A DNA stretch of 8,491 nt from Natrinema soli (GTDB lineage Archaea > Halobacteriota > Halobacteria > Halobacteriales > Natrialbaceae): NCBI RefSeq assembly GCF_028618695.1, contig NZ_JAQIVI010000765.1:1-8491 (forward strand), written 5' to 3'. Under the pieces are notes generated by a model. That model made no database searches. It saw only the letters and a program-made list of their open reading frames with translations, and was not told where the DNA came from. Below, one piece after another: positions 1 to 5,105 of this stretch. Position numbers and translations under genes: made by a program. Every line of letters starts with the position of its first letter. Position 1 is the stretch's first letter.

Positions 1-200
1 AGGCCGCGTGCGAGTTTGAAGTCCTCGGCCTCGCGCTCGAGCGCAGTCAGTGCGTTCTCGAGCGTCGCCCGCGGTTCGCCGACGTGGCCCTGATACGTGC
101 CGATGACGCGGGCGGCGAGCGGCCGGTGTTCGCGGTCGGCGAACTGTGGATGGTAGCCGCCGCCGGCCCGCGAGACGCGAAGCAGGTCCTTCGTCAGCAT
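1..200 (-). CDS. bax1: DUF790/Bax1-type nuclease, N-terminal part (cut by window edge)
   Basis: Reading the minus strand from the ATG at 200 gives an open frame of 66 codons that runs off the left edge. It begins MLTKDLLRVSRAGGGYHPQF and later reads TLENALTALEREAEDFKLAR. This matches the usual start of the DUF790 family: an M-L-x-K-D-L-L-R opening, a Gly-rich turn then HPQF, and an amphipathic helix ending FKLARGL. Archaeal DUF790 proteins include Bax1, a nuclease that binds XPB helicase and cuts DNA at bubble or fork structures, a proposed nucleotide excision repair role. An XPB gene lies upstream on the same strand (1711-3147), which supports the call. The catalytic nuclease domain is C-terminal and outside the window, so activity cannot be judged. 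A TATA-like element at 225-232 would allow near-leaderless transcription. The family call comes from recalled sequence pattern, not a search. Confidence 0.82.
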   Translation of the reverse strand, partial: MLTKDLLRVSRAGGGYHPQFADREHRPLAARVIGTYQGHVGEPRATLENALTALEREAEDFKLARG

Positions 201-224
201 CTGTCTCGAGTCGGCGCGGCATCG

Positions 225-232
225 TCAAAAGT
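225..232 (-). promoter_or_regulatory. TATA-like element for the DUF790/Bax1 gene
   Basis: The minus strand reads GACTTTTGACG across this point, an AT-rich patch in otherwise GC-rich DNA. Its centre is about 28 bases before the ATG at 200. That is the spacing expected for a haloarchaeal TATA box feeding a leaderless or nearly leaderless transcript. It suggests the gene has its own promoter rather than relying only on read-through from 435-992. Confidence 0.4.
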
Positions 233-303
233 CACCCGGACGGTGGCGGGCCCGAGTGACGTTCACGCAGCGCGATTACGGCCGCCGGTCTCGAACGGCC
301 CGT

Positions 304-492
304 ATGGCCGATTCGAACCTCCGTATCGCGTACGAGACCCACGACGGCGTTCGAGCGCTGATCGATTGCCTCGTTCACTCGCTCGAGGTCGATCTCGACG
401 TTCGTGTCGCGATCGTCGCTCCCTGCGGAGCGATTCACTCGGATTCGACCGCGTCTTCGCCCAGTGGCTCGCCGCAGTTCGGACAGCGGTCG
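304..492 (+). CDS. doubtful small ORF, hypothetical
   Basis: A 62-codon plus-strand frame starting MADSNLRIAYETHDGVRALI occupies most of the 234-base gap between the DUF5806 stop and the Bax1 start. It has good G/C third-position use and a weak TATA-like patch (gattacg, 274-280) about 27 bases upstream. Against it: the minus strand is also open here, in the frame ending at 232, with similar codon statistics. The last 58 bases overlap the conserved C-terminus of the opposite gene, and a strong hairpin (416-433) interrupts the frame. I recognise no family. The gap may simply be non-coding. Confidence 0.2.
416..433 (-). terminator. stop-proximal hairpin after the DUF5806 gene
   Basis: On the minus strand, two bases after the TGA at 437-435, the sequence reads TCGCTCC-GCAG-GGAGCGA. 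This is a perfect 7-bp stem with a 4-base loop. No T-run follows, so it is not a standard archaeal U-tract terminator. It could protect or define the 3' end of the transcript. Confidence 0.4.
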
Positions 493-992
493 TAGCGGAG
501 TTCGAGGCTCGCCCGGTGGACCTCCTCCATCGCCGCTTTGATCCGTTCTTCCGCCTCCAGTTCGGTCCCGTGCGAGAGGGAGGCCCCCTCGACTTCGATC
601 AGGAACCGCGCTATCTCCGTCGCTTCGTAGGCGATGTCGTCCAGTTCGTCGGCCGTGAAGAAATCGGAATAGGCGCCGTAGAGGAACGTCGCACCCGCTT
701 TCCGGACCTTCTCCTCGAAGGATTTCCGCGACTGGTAGACCGCCTGGCGCGTGTACTGATCGTCCATGAAGGGAACGAGGTCGGGGAGGTTCTCCCCGAT
801 GGTCGTCATCTCGATACCTGTCCCGGTCCGAAAGTCGGCCCCGAGGCGAGCGATCGCCCACTCGCGGGCCGTGAAGGCGACGCGATCGCGAAGGAACTCG
901 TTGACGCGGTCGTACTCGGCGCTCTCGAGTCGCTCGAACCGATCGGACTCGGATGCACTGTTCCGGGTGGATGAATTCGTCTCTTCGGGCAT
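435..992 (-). CDS. conserved haloarchaeal protein, probable DUF5806 family
   Basis: This 185-residue protein has a short acidic, Ser/Thr-rich leader (1-25) and then a compact helical body. The core runs from YDRVNEFLRDR (27-37) through TAREWAIARLGADFRTGTG (41-59), an IGENLPDLVPFM segment (65-76) and FEEKVRKAGATFLYG (92-106). The layout resembles a small helical, possibly winged-helix, DNA-binding fold, though that is inference. The C-terminus carries a single CPNCGEPL knuckle (Cys170, Cys173), half a zinc ribbon; a second pair is absent, so metal binding would need a dimer or other ligands. I recall close homologues across haloarchaea under the label DUF5806, function unknown. The gene lies between XPB and Bax1 on the same strand, so a repair-linked role is possible but unproven. 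The ATG at 992 is preferred because conserved-looking sequence starts soon after it. Confidence 0.82.
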   Translation of the reverse strand: MPEETNSSTRNSASESDRFERLESAEYDRVNEFLRDRVAFTAREWAIARLGADFRTGTGIEMTTIGENLPDLVPFMDDQYTRQAVYQSRKSFEEKVRKAGATFLYGAYSDFFTADELDDIAYEATEIARFLIEVEGASLSHGTELEAEERIKAAMEEVHRASLELRYDRCPNCGEPLGEDAVESE

Positions 993-1037
993 GGTGTGTG
1001 TCTGCGGTTGCCCGCGTCACGTGCAAGGGCCGAACGA

Positions 1038-1045
1038 GTATAACG
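1038..1045 (-). promoter_or_regulatory. possible TATA element for the DUF5806 gene
   Basis: The minus strand reads GTTATACT here, the best AT-rich patch upstream of the ATG at 992. The centre is about 49 bases from the start codon, which would leave a leader of roughly 20 bases. No Shine-Dalgarno sequence is visible in that leader. The call rests on composition and spacing only. Confidence 0.35.
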
Positions 1046-1189
1046 CTGTCCGTCACGCCGGAAATCGCGTGATCCGGCCCGCTGTTTTGACGTCTGGTTA
1101 AACGACGTTCCGTGACAACCGAAACCAGCGTCTTCCCGACCGCCAGCGCTAGAGTCGAACAGTTTCACTTTCACCGCGCTACGCGAGCC

Positions 1190-1197
1190 CTTTTCAC
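1190..1197 (+). promoter_or_regulatory. TATA-like element for the small ORF / RHH unit
   Basis: CTTTTCAC lies in GC-rich DNA, and its centre is about 26 bases before the ATG at 1219. This matches the arrangement upstream of grpE in this window (T-rich patch, then ccacATG) and predicts leaderless transcription starting at or near 1219. The RHH start at 1316 would then lie almost 100 bases inside the transcript. Confidence 0.4.
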
Positions 1198-1218
1198 CGG
1201 CCGCCCCCTTCTCGCCAC

Positions 1219-1326
1219 ATGGTCCTCGCGAAAAAGAGAATGGGACTCAGAGGTATGGAAGCCGAGACGAGAGCGGCGTTGCGCCCCGGTCGCGACCGGA
1301 ACGAGGTGACGGGAGATGTCGCGTAG
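1219..1326 (+). CDS. candidate 35-aa leaderless small ORF overlapping the RHH start
   Basis: The ATG at 1219 opens a 35-codon frame (MVLAKKRMGLRGMEAETRAA...) ending TAG at 1324-1326. It is basic at the N-terminus, unlike the acidic proteins around it. A T-rich TATA-like patch at 1190-1197 lies about 26 bases upstream, as expected for a leaderless start. The frame overlaps the start of the RHH gene by 11 bases in another reading frame. The GAGGTGAC ribosome-binding sequence for RHH lies inside it, so translating the small ORF could deliver ribosomes to the RHH start. It could be a leader peptide, a regulatory ORF or chance. I recognise no family. An old frameshift that split a longer RHH N-terminus is an alternative. 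Confidence 0.35.
   Translation: MVLAKKRMGLRGMEAETRAALRPGRDRNEVTGDVA
1303..1310 (+). promoter_or_regulatory. Shine-Dalgarno sequence deciding the RHH start
   Basis: GAGGTGAC ends 5 bases before the ATG at 1316 and matches the archaeal consensus GGAGGTGATC closely. Most genes here appear leaderless, so a clear ribosome-binding site stands out. It supports the start at 1316 and internal or coupled initiation rather than a leaderless RHH mRNA. Confidence 0.6.
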
Positions 1327-1549
1327 TCCGCCGTCCGAGGACGTCGTCGCCGACCCCAATCACTCCCGACTGGCGGACGGGCGGACGCTCGAGCGCGTGA
1401 CGTTCCGGGCCACCGACGAACAGCTCGCCGCCCTCGAATCGCTCGTCGACGCCGACGTCTACCATTCCCGGAGCGAAGCGCTCCGGGCCGGGGTGCAACA
1501 ACTTCTCGAGCGGCACCGTCCGTCCGAGACCGACCGCGATGATCAGTAG
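1316..1549 (+). CDS. ribbon-helix-helix (CopG/MetJ-type) small DNA-binding protein
   Basis: This 77-residue protein has an unstructured, polar N-terminus (1-24) and then a classic RHH core. The strand ERVTFRAT (26-33) is the part that would enter the DNA major groove as a dimer. Helix A is DEQLAALESLVDA (34-46). The turn and helix B are HSRSEALRAGVQQLLERH (50-67), with the family's S-R-S-E-A-L-R-x-G signature. Such proteins act as dimeric repressors or architectural regulators, for example CopG, antitoxins and haloarchaeal CdrS-type cell-division regulators. No toxin gene is adjacent, so an antitoxin role is not supported. The gene converges on XPB, with 161 bases between the two stop codons. 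The start is chosen for the GAGGTGAC site at 1303-1310. Its target cannot be told from the sequence. Confidence 0.82.
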   Translation: MSRSPPSEDVVADPNHSRLADGRTLERVTFRATDEQLAALESLVDADVYHSRSEALRAGVQQLLERHRPSETDRDDQ

Positions 1550-1553
1550 GTCC

Positions 1554-1586
1554 GCCCCGAAATCACACCGTCCGAACGGATCGGGC
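1554..1586 (+). terminator. stem-loop just after the RHH stop codon
   Basis: Four bases after the TAG at 1547-1549, an outer stem pairs GCCC(C)GA (1554-1560) with TCGGGC (1581-1586) around one bulged C. An inner stem, CCGT (1568-1571) with ACGG (1576-1579), closes on a 4-base loop. No T-run follows. A further weak hairpin sits at 1622-1646 (two CTGT/ACAG pairs). These lie in the convergent gap between RHH and XPB and could mark transcript ends, but the evidence is structural only. Confidence 0.3.
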
Positions 1587-1710
1587 GTCGACATCCTCGA
1601 GCCGGCGGCCTCCGCCAAATACTGTCTCTGTGAATACAGGACACAGCAGCCGTTGACCTGGCCGAAGTGGCCGTCCGGCCCGGCGACGTGTGTCTGCCAT
1701 CCACCGATCG

Positions 1711-3147
1711 TCAGTCGCGACGACGGCCTGCGATCCGTTCCTCGCCGGTATTTTCGGATATGACCTCGTAGAGGATCGCTCGTCCGCCGTCGGATTTCGG
1801 GCGAAGGATCCGTCCGAGTCGCTGGACGAACTCCCGCTCGCTGCCGCTGCCCGAGAGCACGACCGCCACGTTCGCGTCGGGGACGTCGACCCCCTCGTCT
1901 AACACGTTCGAGGTCGCGATCCGGGTGTAGGACCCCTCGCGGAACCGTTCGAGGATCTCCCGTCGCTCCGCCGCGCCGGTCTGGTGGGTGATCGTCGGGA
2001 TCAGGAACCGCTCGCTGACGTCGTACGCGAGGTCGTTGTGGGCCGTGAAGACGATCGTCCGATCGCCGCGGTGATCGTCGAGAATTTTCGCCAGCGCCTC
2101 GAGTTTCGCCTCGCTCCCGAACATGAGTTCCCGCGCGCGCTGGCGGGCGAGCAGCGCCTCGCGCGCGTCTGGATCGGTGCCCGATCGCTTGACGAGTTCC
2201 TGATAGTCCGAGCCGCTTCGCATCTCGATGTTCGAGCGCGCGAGGTAGTCCGTGAACAGTTCCTGATTACGCTCGTATTCCTCGCGCTCGTCGGGGGTGA
2301 GCGAGACCTCGAGTCGCTTGACGTCGTAGTTCGCCAGGTGATCGCCGGCGAGTTCGTCCACGTCGACGCGGTGGACCAGCGGACCGACGATTTCCTCGAT
2401 CACCTCGTGTGCGCCGTCGGGTCGCTCGAAGGTTGCGGTCAGCCCCAGTCGCGCGGGTGCGGCCAGCAGCCGCGCGATCTCGCGGTAACCCTCGCCGCCG
2501 AGGTGGTGGGCCTCGTCGAAGACGACGCATCCGAACCTGTCGCCCACCGAATCGGCCTTCAGGTACGCCGAGTCGTACGTCGAAACGGTGATCGGTTCGA
2601 GGCGCTGTTCGCCGCCGCCGAAGCGGCCGATCGGACGGTCGAACTCGCGCTCGAGTTCCCGCTGCCACTGCTCGAGGAGGTCGATCGTGGGCACGACGAC
2701 GAGCGTCGGAACCGAGAGCCGCTCGATCGCCGTCAGCGCGATGACGGTCTTGCCGCTCCCGGTCGGGAGTTCGAGGACGCCGGCGGGCGCTCGCCCGGGT
2801 GGCTCGGCCGGGCCGTCGGTCCAGCAGTCGGTCTCGAGCCACGTCTGGAGCGCCGTCGTCTGATAGCCGCGCAGTTCGTACGCAGATTCGAGGGCGGACA
2901 CGGACTCGAGGTCGAGAACTCGATCGTCGACTGCGGCGTCCGTCTCCGCTAGCGCCGCTCGGAGGGCGGCGTATCGAACGGCCGGGACGCGGAAGCCGTC
3001 AGTCCGCCGGTCGGTCTCGAGGTCGGGGACGGCCGTCCGAAGCGACGACGGCGAGATCGACGATTCCTCGAGGCCGTCGATCCGGATCGTCCCGTCCTCG
3101 TATCGGAGTTCGATCGCGGTCGATTCGTCGGCCGGTGTCGGCGTCAC
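1711..3147 (-). CDS. xpb: XPB/Rad25-family superfamily 2 DNA helicase
   Basis: The 478-residue product (from the GTG at 3147) is an ATP-dependent DNA helicase/translocase of the archaeal XPB family. An N-terminal domain of about 85 residues corresponds to the damage-recognition region. The first helicase domain holds LRGYQ (92-96), Walker A LPTGSGKT (127-134), DEAH (211-214) and LTAT (236-239). Residues of about 275-340 (KRLEVSLTPDEREEYERNQ...) match the XPB thumb insert. The second domain holds TSNVLDEGVDVPDANV (412-427) and QRLGRILRPK (442-451). The C-terminus, LYEVISENTGEERIAGRRR, follows the archaeal XPB pattern. The RED motif of the archaeal family reads Arg-Pro-Asp here (242-244). An ATG at 3174 would add nine residues but overlaps the TATA element at 3172-3179, whose spacing favours GTG 3147. 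A DUF790/Bax1 gene downstream on the same strand fits a helicase-nuclease repair pair. Confidence 0.92.
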   Translation of the reverse strand: MTPTPADESTAIELRYEDGTIRIDGLEESSISPSSLRTAVPDLETDRRTDGFRVPAVRYAALRAALAETDAAVDDRVLDLESVSALESAYELRGYQTTALQTWLETDCWTDGPAEPPGRAPAGVLELPTGSGKTVIALTAIERLSVPTLVVVPTIDLLEQWQRELEREFDRPIGRFGGGEQRLEPITVSTYDSAYLKADSVGDRFGCVVFDEAHHLGGEGYREIARLLAAPARLGLTATFERPDGAHEVIEEIVGPLVHRVDVDELAGDHLANYDVKRLEVSLTPDEREEYERNQELFTDYLARSNIEMRSGSDYQELVKRSGTDPDAREALLARQRARELMFGSEAKLEALAKILDDHRGDRTIVFTAHNDLAYDVSERFLIPTITHQTGAAERREILERFREGSYTRIATSNVLDEGVDVPDANVAVVLSGSGSEREFVQRLGRILRPKSDGGRAILYEVISENTGEERIAGRRRD

Positions 3148-3171
3148 GGGACACAATCGGGGGCAGACCCA

Positions 3172-3179
3172 CATATACG
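3172..3179 (-). promoter_or_regulatory. TATA element for XPB; favours the GTG start
   Basis: The minus strand reads CGTATATG here. Its centre is about 29 bases before the GTG at 3147, typical for a leaderless haloarchaeal promoter. The in-frame ATG at 3174 falls inside the element and would not be part of such a transcript, so the shorter protein is preferred. Confidence 0.55.
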
Positions 3180-3466
3180 GTCGGGTATTTTGCGTCCTCG
3201 AGATCGATCACTACGAGAGCTATTTTGATCGGTCTCGTGAACTGCTCCATTCTCCCAGACGCGGGAGCCTGTTGCTCGTAATACGTGGCGAGTACAGTTG
3301 GAGAGCGTACACGTATCCACGGCGATAGGTATCTTCTGTGCGTTTATCAACGAAGGCGAGTCCTGTGAGTTCAACGGAAACTGTCACCGCTAAACAGACA
3401 GGGTGGAGTCAATACGTGGTTTCTAGTCGCTTCTGCGGATTTCAACGGAGCCAGGGTTTCGAATTG
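3180..3466. other. intergenic stretch between XPB and RNase H
   Basis: About 290 bases lie between the XPB promoter and the RNase H 3' hairpin. Short frames exist on both strands, but none has a convincing start, family resemblance or codon bias. Visible structure is limited to an inverted repeat, ACGAGA-N14-TCTCGT (3213-3238), and a 5-bp hairpin, CTCCC-agacgc-GGGAG (3252-3267). The first could be an operator upstream of XPB. Nothing else can be supported. Confidence 0.5.
3213..3238. repeat. inverted repeat upstream of XPB
   Basis: ACGAGA (3213-3218) and TCTCGT (3233-3238) form a perfect 6-bp dyad around a 14-base AT-leaning centre, 34 bases upstream of the XPB TATA element. Size and symmetry suit a dimeric regulator, but a 6-bp arm can occur by chance. 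Confidence 0.25.
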
Positions 3467-3484
3467 GAAGCGGCGTACCGCTCC
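3467..3484 (-). terminator. hairpin overlapping the RNase H stop codon
   Basis: On the minus strand GGAGCGG-TACG-CCGCTTC forms a 7-bp stem (one G-T pair) with a TACG loop. It begins at the last base of the TAG stop (3486-3484). There is no T-run afterwards. It resembles the hairpin after the DUF5806 gene in stem length, loop length and position. Confidence 0.35.
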
Positions 3485-4239
3485 TATCCAGGTCCGAAGG
3501 CCGCGATATCGGCTCCCACTGTCGCCAGTGCGTCGGCGGGGTTCGGGTTGCTGTCGGCCAGATGCGTGTACTGGTGTTCCGGGATGCTCGACAGTGCCGT
3601 CGTGATGGCCTCGCTGTACGTCTCGACGCTCGGCTCCGTCGGGTCATCGCCACCCCAGACGTCTCGGATGACCGTCATCGAATCGATGCGCACTTCTAGC
3701 CTGCGTGGCTCGTAGCGAGCCAACAGTTCGGAGAGCCCGAGCTGGAGGGCGACGTACTCGGCGGTGTTGTTCCCCGTCCGGGAGCCGACGGGACGGCCGA
3801 GACGGGCGAGTTGGTCCTCCGCAGCGTCCATGATGACAGCGCCCGCACCTGCGGGGCCAGGGTTACCGCGGGAACTGCCGTCGACGTAGAGGACGAATGC
3901 GTCGCTCGTCGGCTCGGGGACGGATGGCCGGGTGAGTTCCGACTCCAGCAGGCTCTCGAGCGCGGGACGCAATTCGCCCGGGGTGGTCGCGGGGTCGAAG
4001 AGACCGCCGTAGCCGGGGACGGCGTCGTCGATGGCGTCGGTGACGGCTGCCACCTCGTAGCCGACACCCGCGAGTACCTCGTCGACGAGCGCGGCGAGCG
4101 GTGAGAGATGTTCGGCCGGGAGTGGGTTGTCGGTCACGCCACTCGCCCCCTCGGACTTCGGTTCCGAGCTTTCACACCCTCGTTCCAGAACGATCTCGTT
4201 GGCTGGTCGCACCACTGCATATCGGTCCTCGGTGGTCAA
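3484..4239 (-). CDS. rnhA: ribonuclease HI family protein with N-terminal extension
   Basis: RNase HI enzymes cut the RNA strand of RNA-DNA hybrids, using two metal ions held by four acidic residues. All four are present: Asp120 in YVDGSSRGNPGPAGAG, Glu161 in NNTAEYVALQLGL, Asp186 in LEVRIDSMTVI and Asp236 in NPNPADALATVGAD. The catalytic domain fills 114-251 and lacks the basic protrusion of the E. coli enzyme, as in other archaeal forms. The first 110 residues form an extra region; 45-105 looks folded and helical (LAALVDEVLAGVGYEVAAV...), while 1-40 is low complexity. The listed start is a TTG. A GTG at 4137 (residue 35, MTDNPLPAEHL...) gives 217 residues, removes the low-complexity leader and follows a GAGGGGG stretch, so it may be the true start. 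The gene reads toward XPB but is 336 bases away, so the two are probably separate units. Confidence 0.85.
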   Translation of the reverse strand: MTTEDRYAVVRPANEIVLERGCESSEPKSEGASGVTDNPLPAEHLSPLAALVDEVLAGVGYEVAAVTDAIDDAVPGYGGLFDPATTPGELRPALESLLESELTRPSVPEPTSDAFVLYVDGSSRGNPGPAGAGAVIMDAAEDQLARLGRPVGSRTGNNTAEYVALQLGLSELLARYEPRRLEVRIDSMTVIRDVWGGDDPTEPSVETYSEAITTALSSIPEHQYTHLADSNPNPADALATVGADIAAFGPG

Positions 4240-4410
4240 GCGAGATAACCTCTTCAGGTGGCATCGGTGGCGGGCCGTTTTGAATCGGTCGGCACTCTGG
4301 AATCCGTAGCGACTGATACGAACAGCCTGCTGAATATAGAGGATGGATGCAGCACAGTAAATTCGTTTGTTTCACAATCTTCTGTCGGAATCAACCGATA
4401 CATACGGATG

Positions 4411-4421
4411 CGAACTGTTCG
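4411..4421. repeat. 11-base palindrome downstream of the SHOCT gene
   Basis: CGAACTGTTCG reads the same on both strands apart from its central base. It lies 22 bases past the SHOCT gene stop, in the AT-richer gap before the RNase H gene. The roughly 200 bases from 4240 to 4442 otherwise show no supportable gene. A looser repeat, TGCTG (4328-4332) with CAGCA (4350-4354), is also present. Confidence 0.25.
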
Positions 4422-4442
4422 GCAGTCGGGCTATTATGTCAT

Positions 4443-4868
4443 TCAACGATGTAACTGCTCCTCCTCAAGGTCAGCAGTACCCGTATCGCGGTCCGTCTCC
4501 TCAATCATGGACGGCTCTCGAGTCCTCGGATCGATCGCCTCGGCGCTGTCCACCTCAAGGAGGCAATCCACTTTTCGCTCGAATTCGTCCTCAGACAGCG
4601 TTCCCTCTGCGTATTGGGCTTTGAGGGTCTCCAGTGGGTCTTCTTGCGAGGGATTATCGATATCATCACCATTCCGCTCCGCCATCGTCTCGTAATCAGG
4701 CCCAAGGAACAATACGAGGGGTGTTCCGACGATGAACCCGATGACACCGACGAGAAGGATCCACTCGATTCCAAGCATTGTGCCAATGATAACTAATCCC
4801 ATCGATAGGAGGGCGATTACTTCGGCGAGGTGCTCGGGAGTGCGCTTGAGAAAGGATGTATTTTCCAT
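4443..4868 (-). CDS. two-helix membrane protein with SHOCT domain
   Basis: The 141-residue product has two hydrophobic segments, roughly 15-33 (AEVIALLSMGLVIIGTMLG) and 35-56 (EWILLVGVIGFIVGTPLVLFLG), forming a hairpin in the membrane. A polar linker follows, then a SHOCT (short C-terminal) domain at 77-105. This domain has the signature D-P-L-E-T-L-K-x-x-Y-A-x-G-x-[LI]-[ST]-x-x-E-F-x-x-K and then an acidic tail. SHOCT domains are short oligomerisation or docking helices found at the end of many prokaryotic membrane proteins; a specific role is not known. Codon use is clearly less GC-biased than in dnaK or XPB, suggesting accessory or acquired DNA. The ATG at 4868 begins three bases after the stop of a doubtful upstream ORF, with an AGGTG ribosome-binding-like sequence 11 bases upstream. 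Confidence 0.8.
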   Translation of the reverse strand: MENTSFLKRTPEHLAEVIALLSMGLVIIGTMLGIEWILLVGVIGFIVGTPLVLFLGPDYETMAERNGDDIDNPSQEDPLETLKAQYAEGTLSEDEFERKVDCLLEVDSAEAIDPRTREPSMIEETDRDTGTADLEEEQLHR

Positions 4869-4871
4869 GGC

Positions 4872-5105
4872 TCATAACGCACCTGCCATGTCAATACGTC
4901 TCCGGTTTTCGTTGGTTTCGTCCTCGTTGCCCGTCGTGGCAATATCGTAAAGTCGCTGGCCCTCCAATTTCCTTGGATTATCGGGATGACCGATACTAGT
5001 CGGAAGATATCTTAGAAGTCCTCCCACGGTATGGAGGTTGATTATACCCACATATGATGCGGACTTTATGACAATGAATCCTCTGTACTGAGCGATCACC
5101 CTCAA
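4872..5105 (-). CDS. doubtful 77-aa ORF directly upstream of the SHOCT gene
   Basis: This frame starts with TTG at 5105 (GTG and other later starts are possible) and ends with TGA at 4872-4874, three bases before the SHOCT ATG. Operon-like spacing and a polar, charged second half (GQRLYDIATTGNEDETNENR) make it look partly protein-like. The first half sits in DNA of about 44% GC with mixed codon use, and I recognise no family. It may be a real short gene co-transcribed with the SHOCT protein, the remains of a longer gene, or chance. Confidence 0.28.
   Translation of the reverse strand: MRVIAQYRGFIVIKSASYVGIINLHTVGGLLRYLPTSIGHPDNPRKLEGQRLYDIATTGNEDETNENRRRIDMAGAL

Noticed and set aside
84..974. 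Plus-strand frame (296 codons) over the Bax1 and DUF5806 genes
   Set aside because: It spans two well-supported minus-strand genes and their gap, and the product is Arg-rich with no family resemblance.
1316..1549. RHH protein as the antitoxin of a toxin-antitoxin pair
   Set aside because: No toxin-like gene is next to it. The only adjacent candidate is the 35-codon ORF overlapping its start, which is too short and unlike known toxins.
1984..2952. Plus-strand frame (322 codons) opposite XPB
   Set aside because: Antisense shadow of the helicase, which has all the expected motifs.
2999..3250. 83-codon minus-strand frame starting MEQFTRPIKIALVVIDLED
   Set aside because: The first 30 residues look reasonable, but most of the frame overlaps XPB in another phase and turns into an Arg/Asp-rich shadow. 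The XPB TATA element also lies inside it.
3448..3472. tRNA-like T-arm (ggtttcgaattgg)
   Set aside because: The TTCGAAT loop is there, but the flanking five bases do not pair and no acceptor, D or anticodon arm can be built around it.
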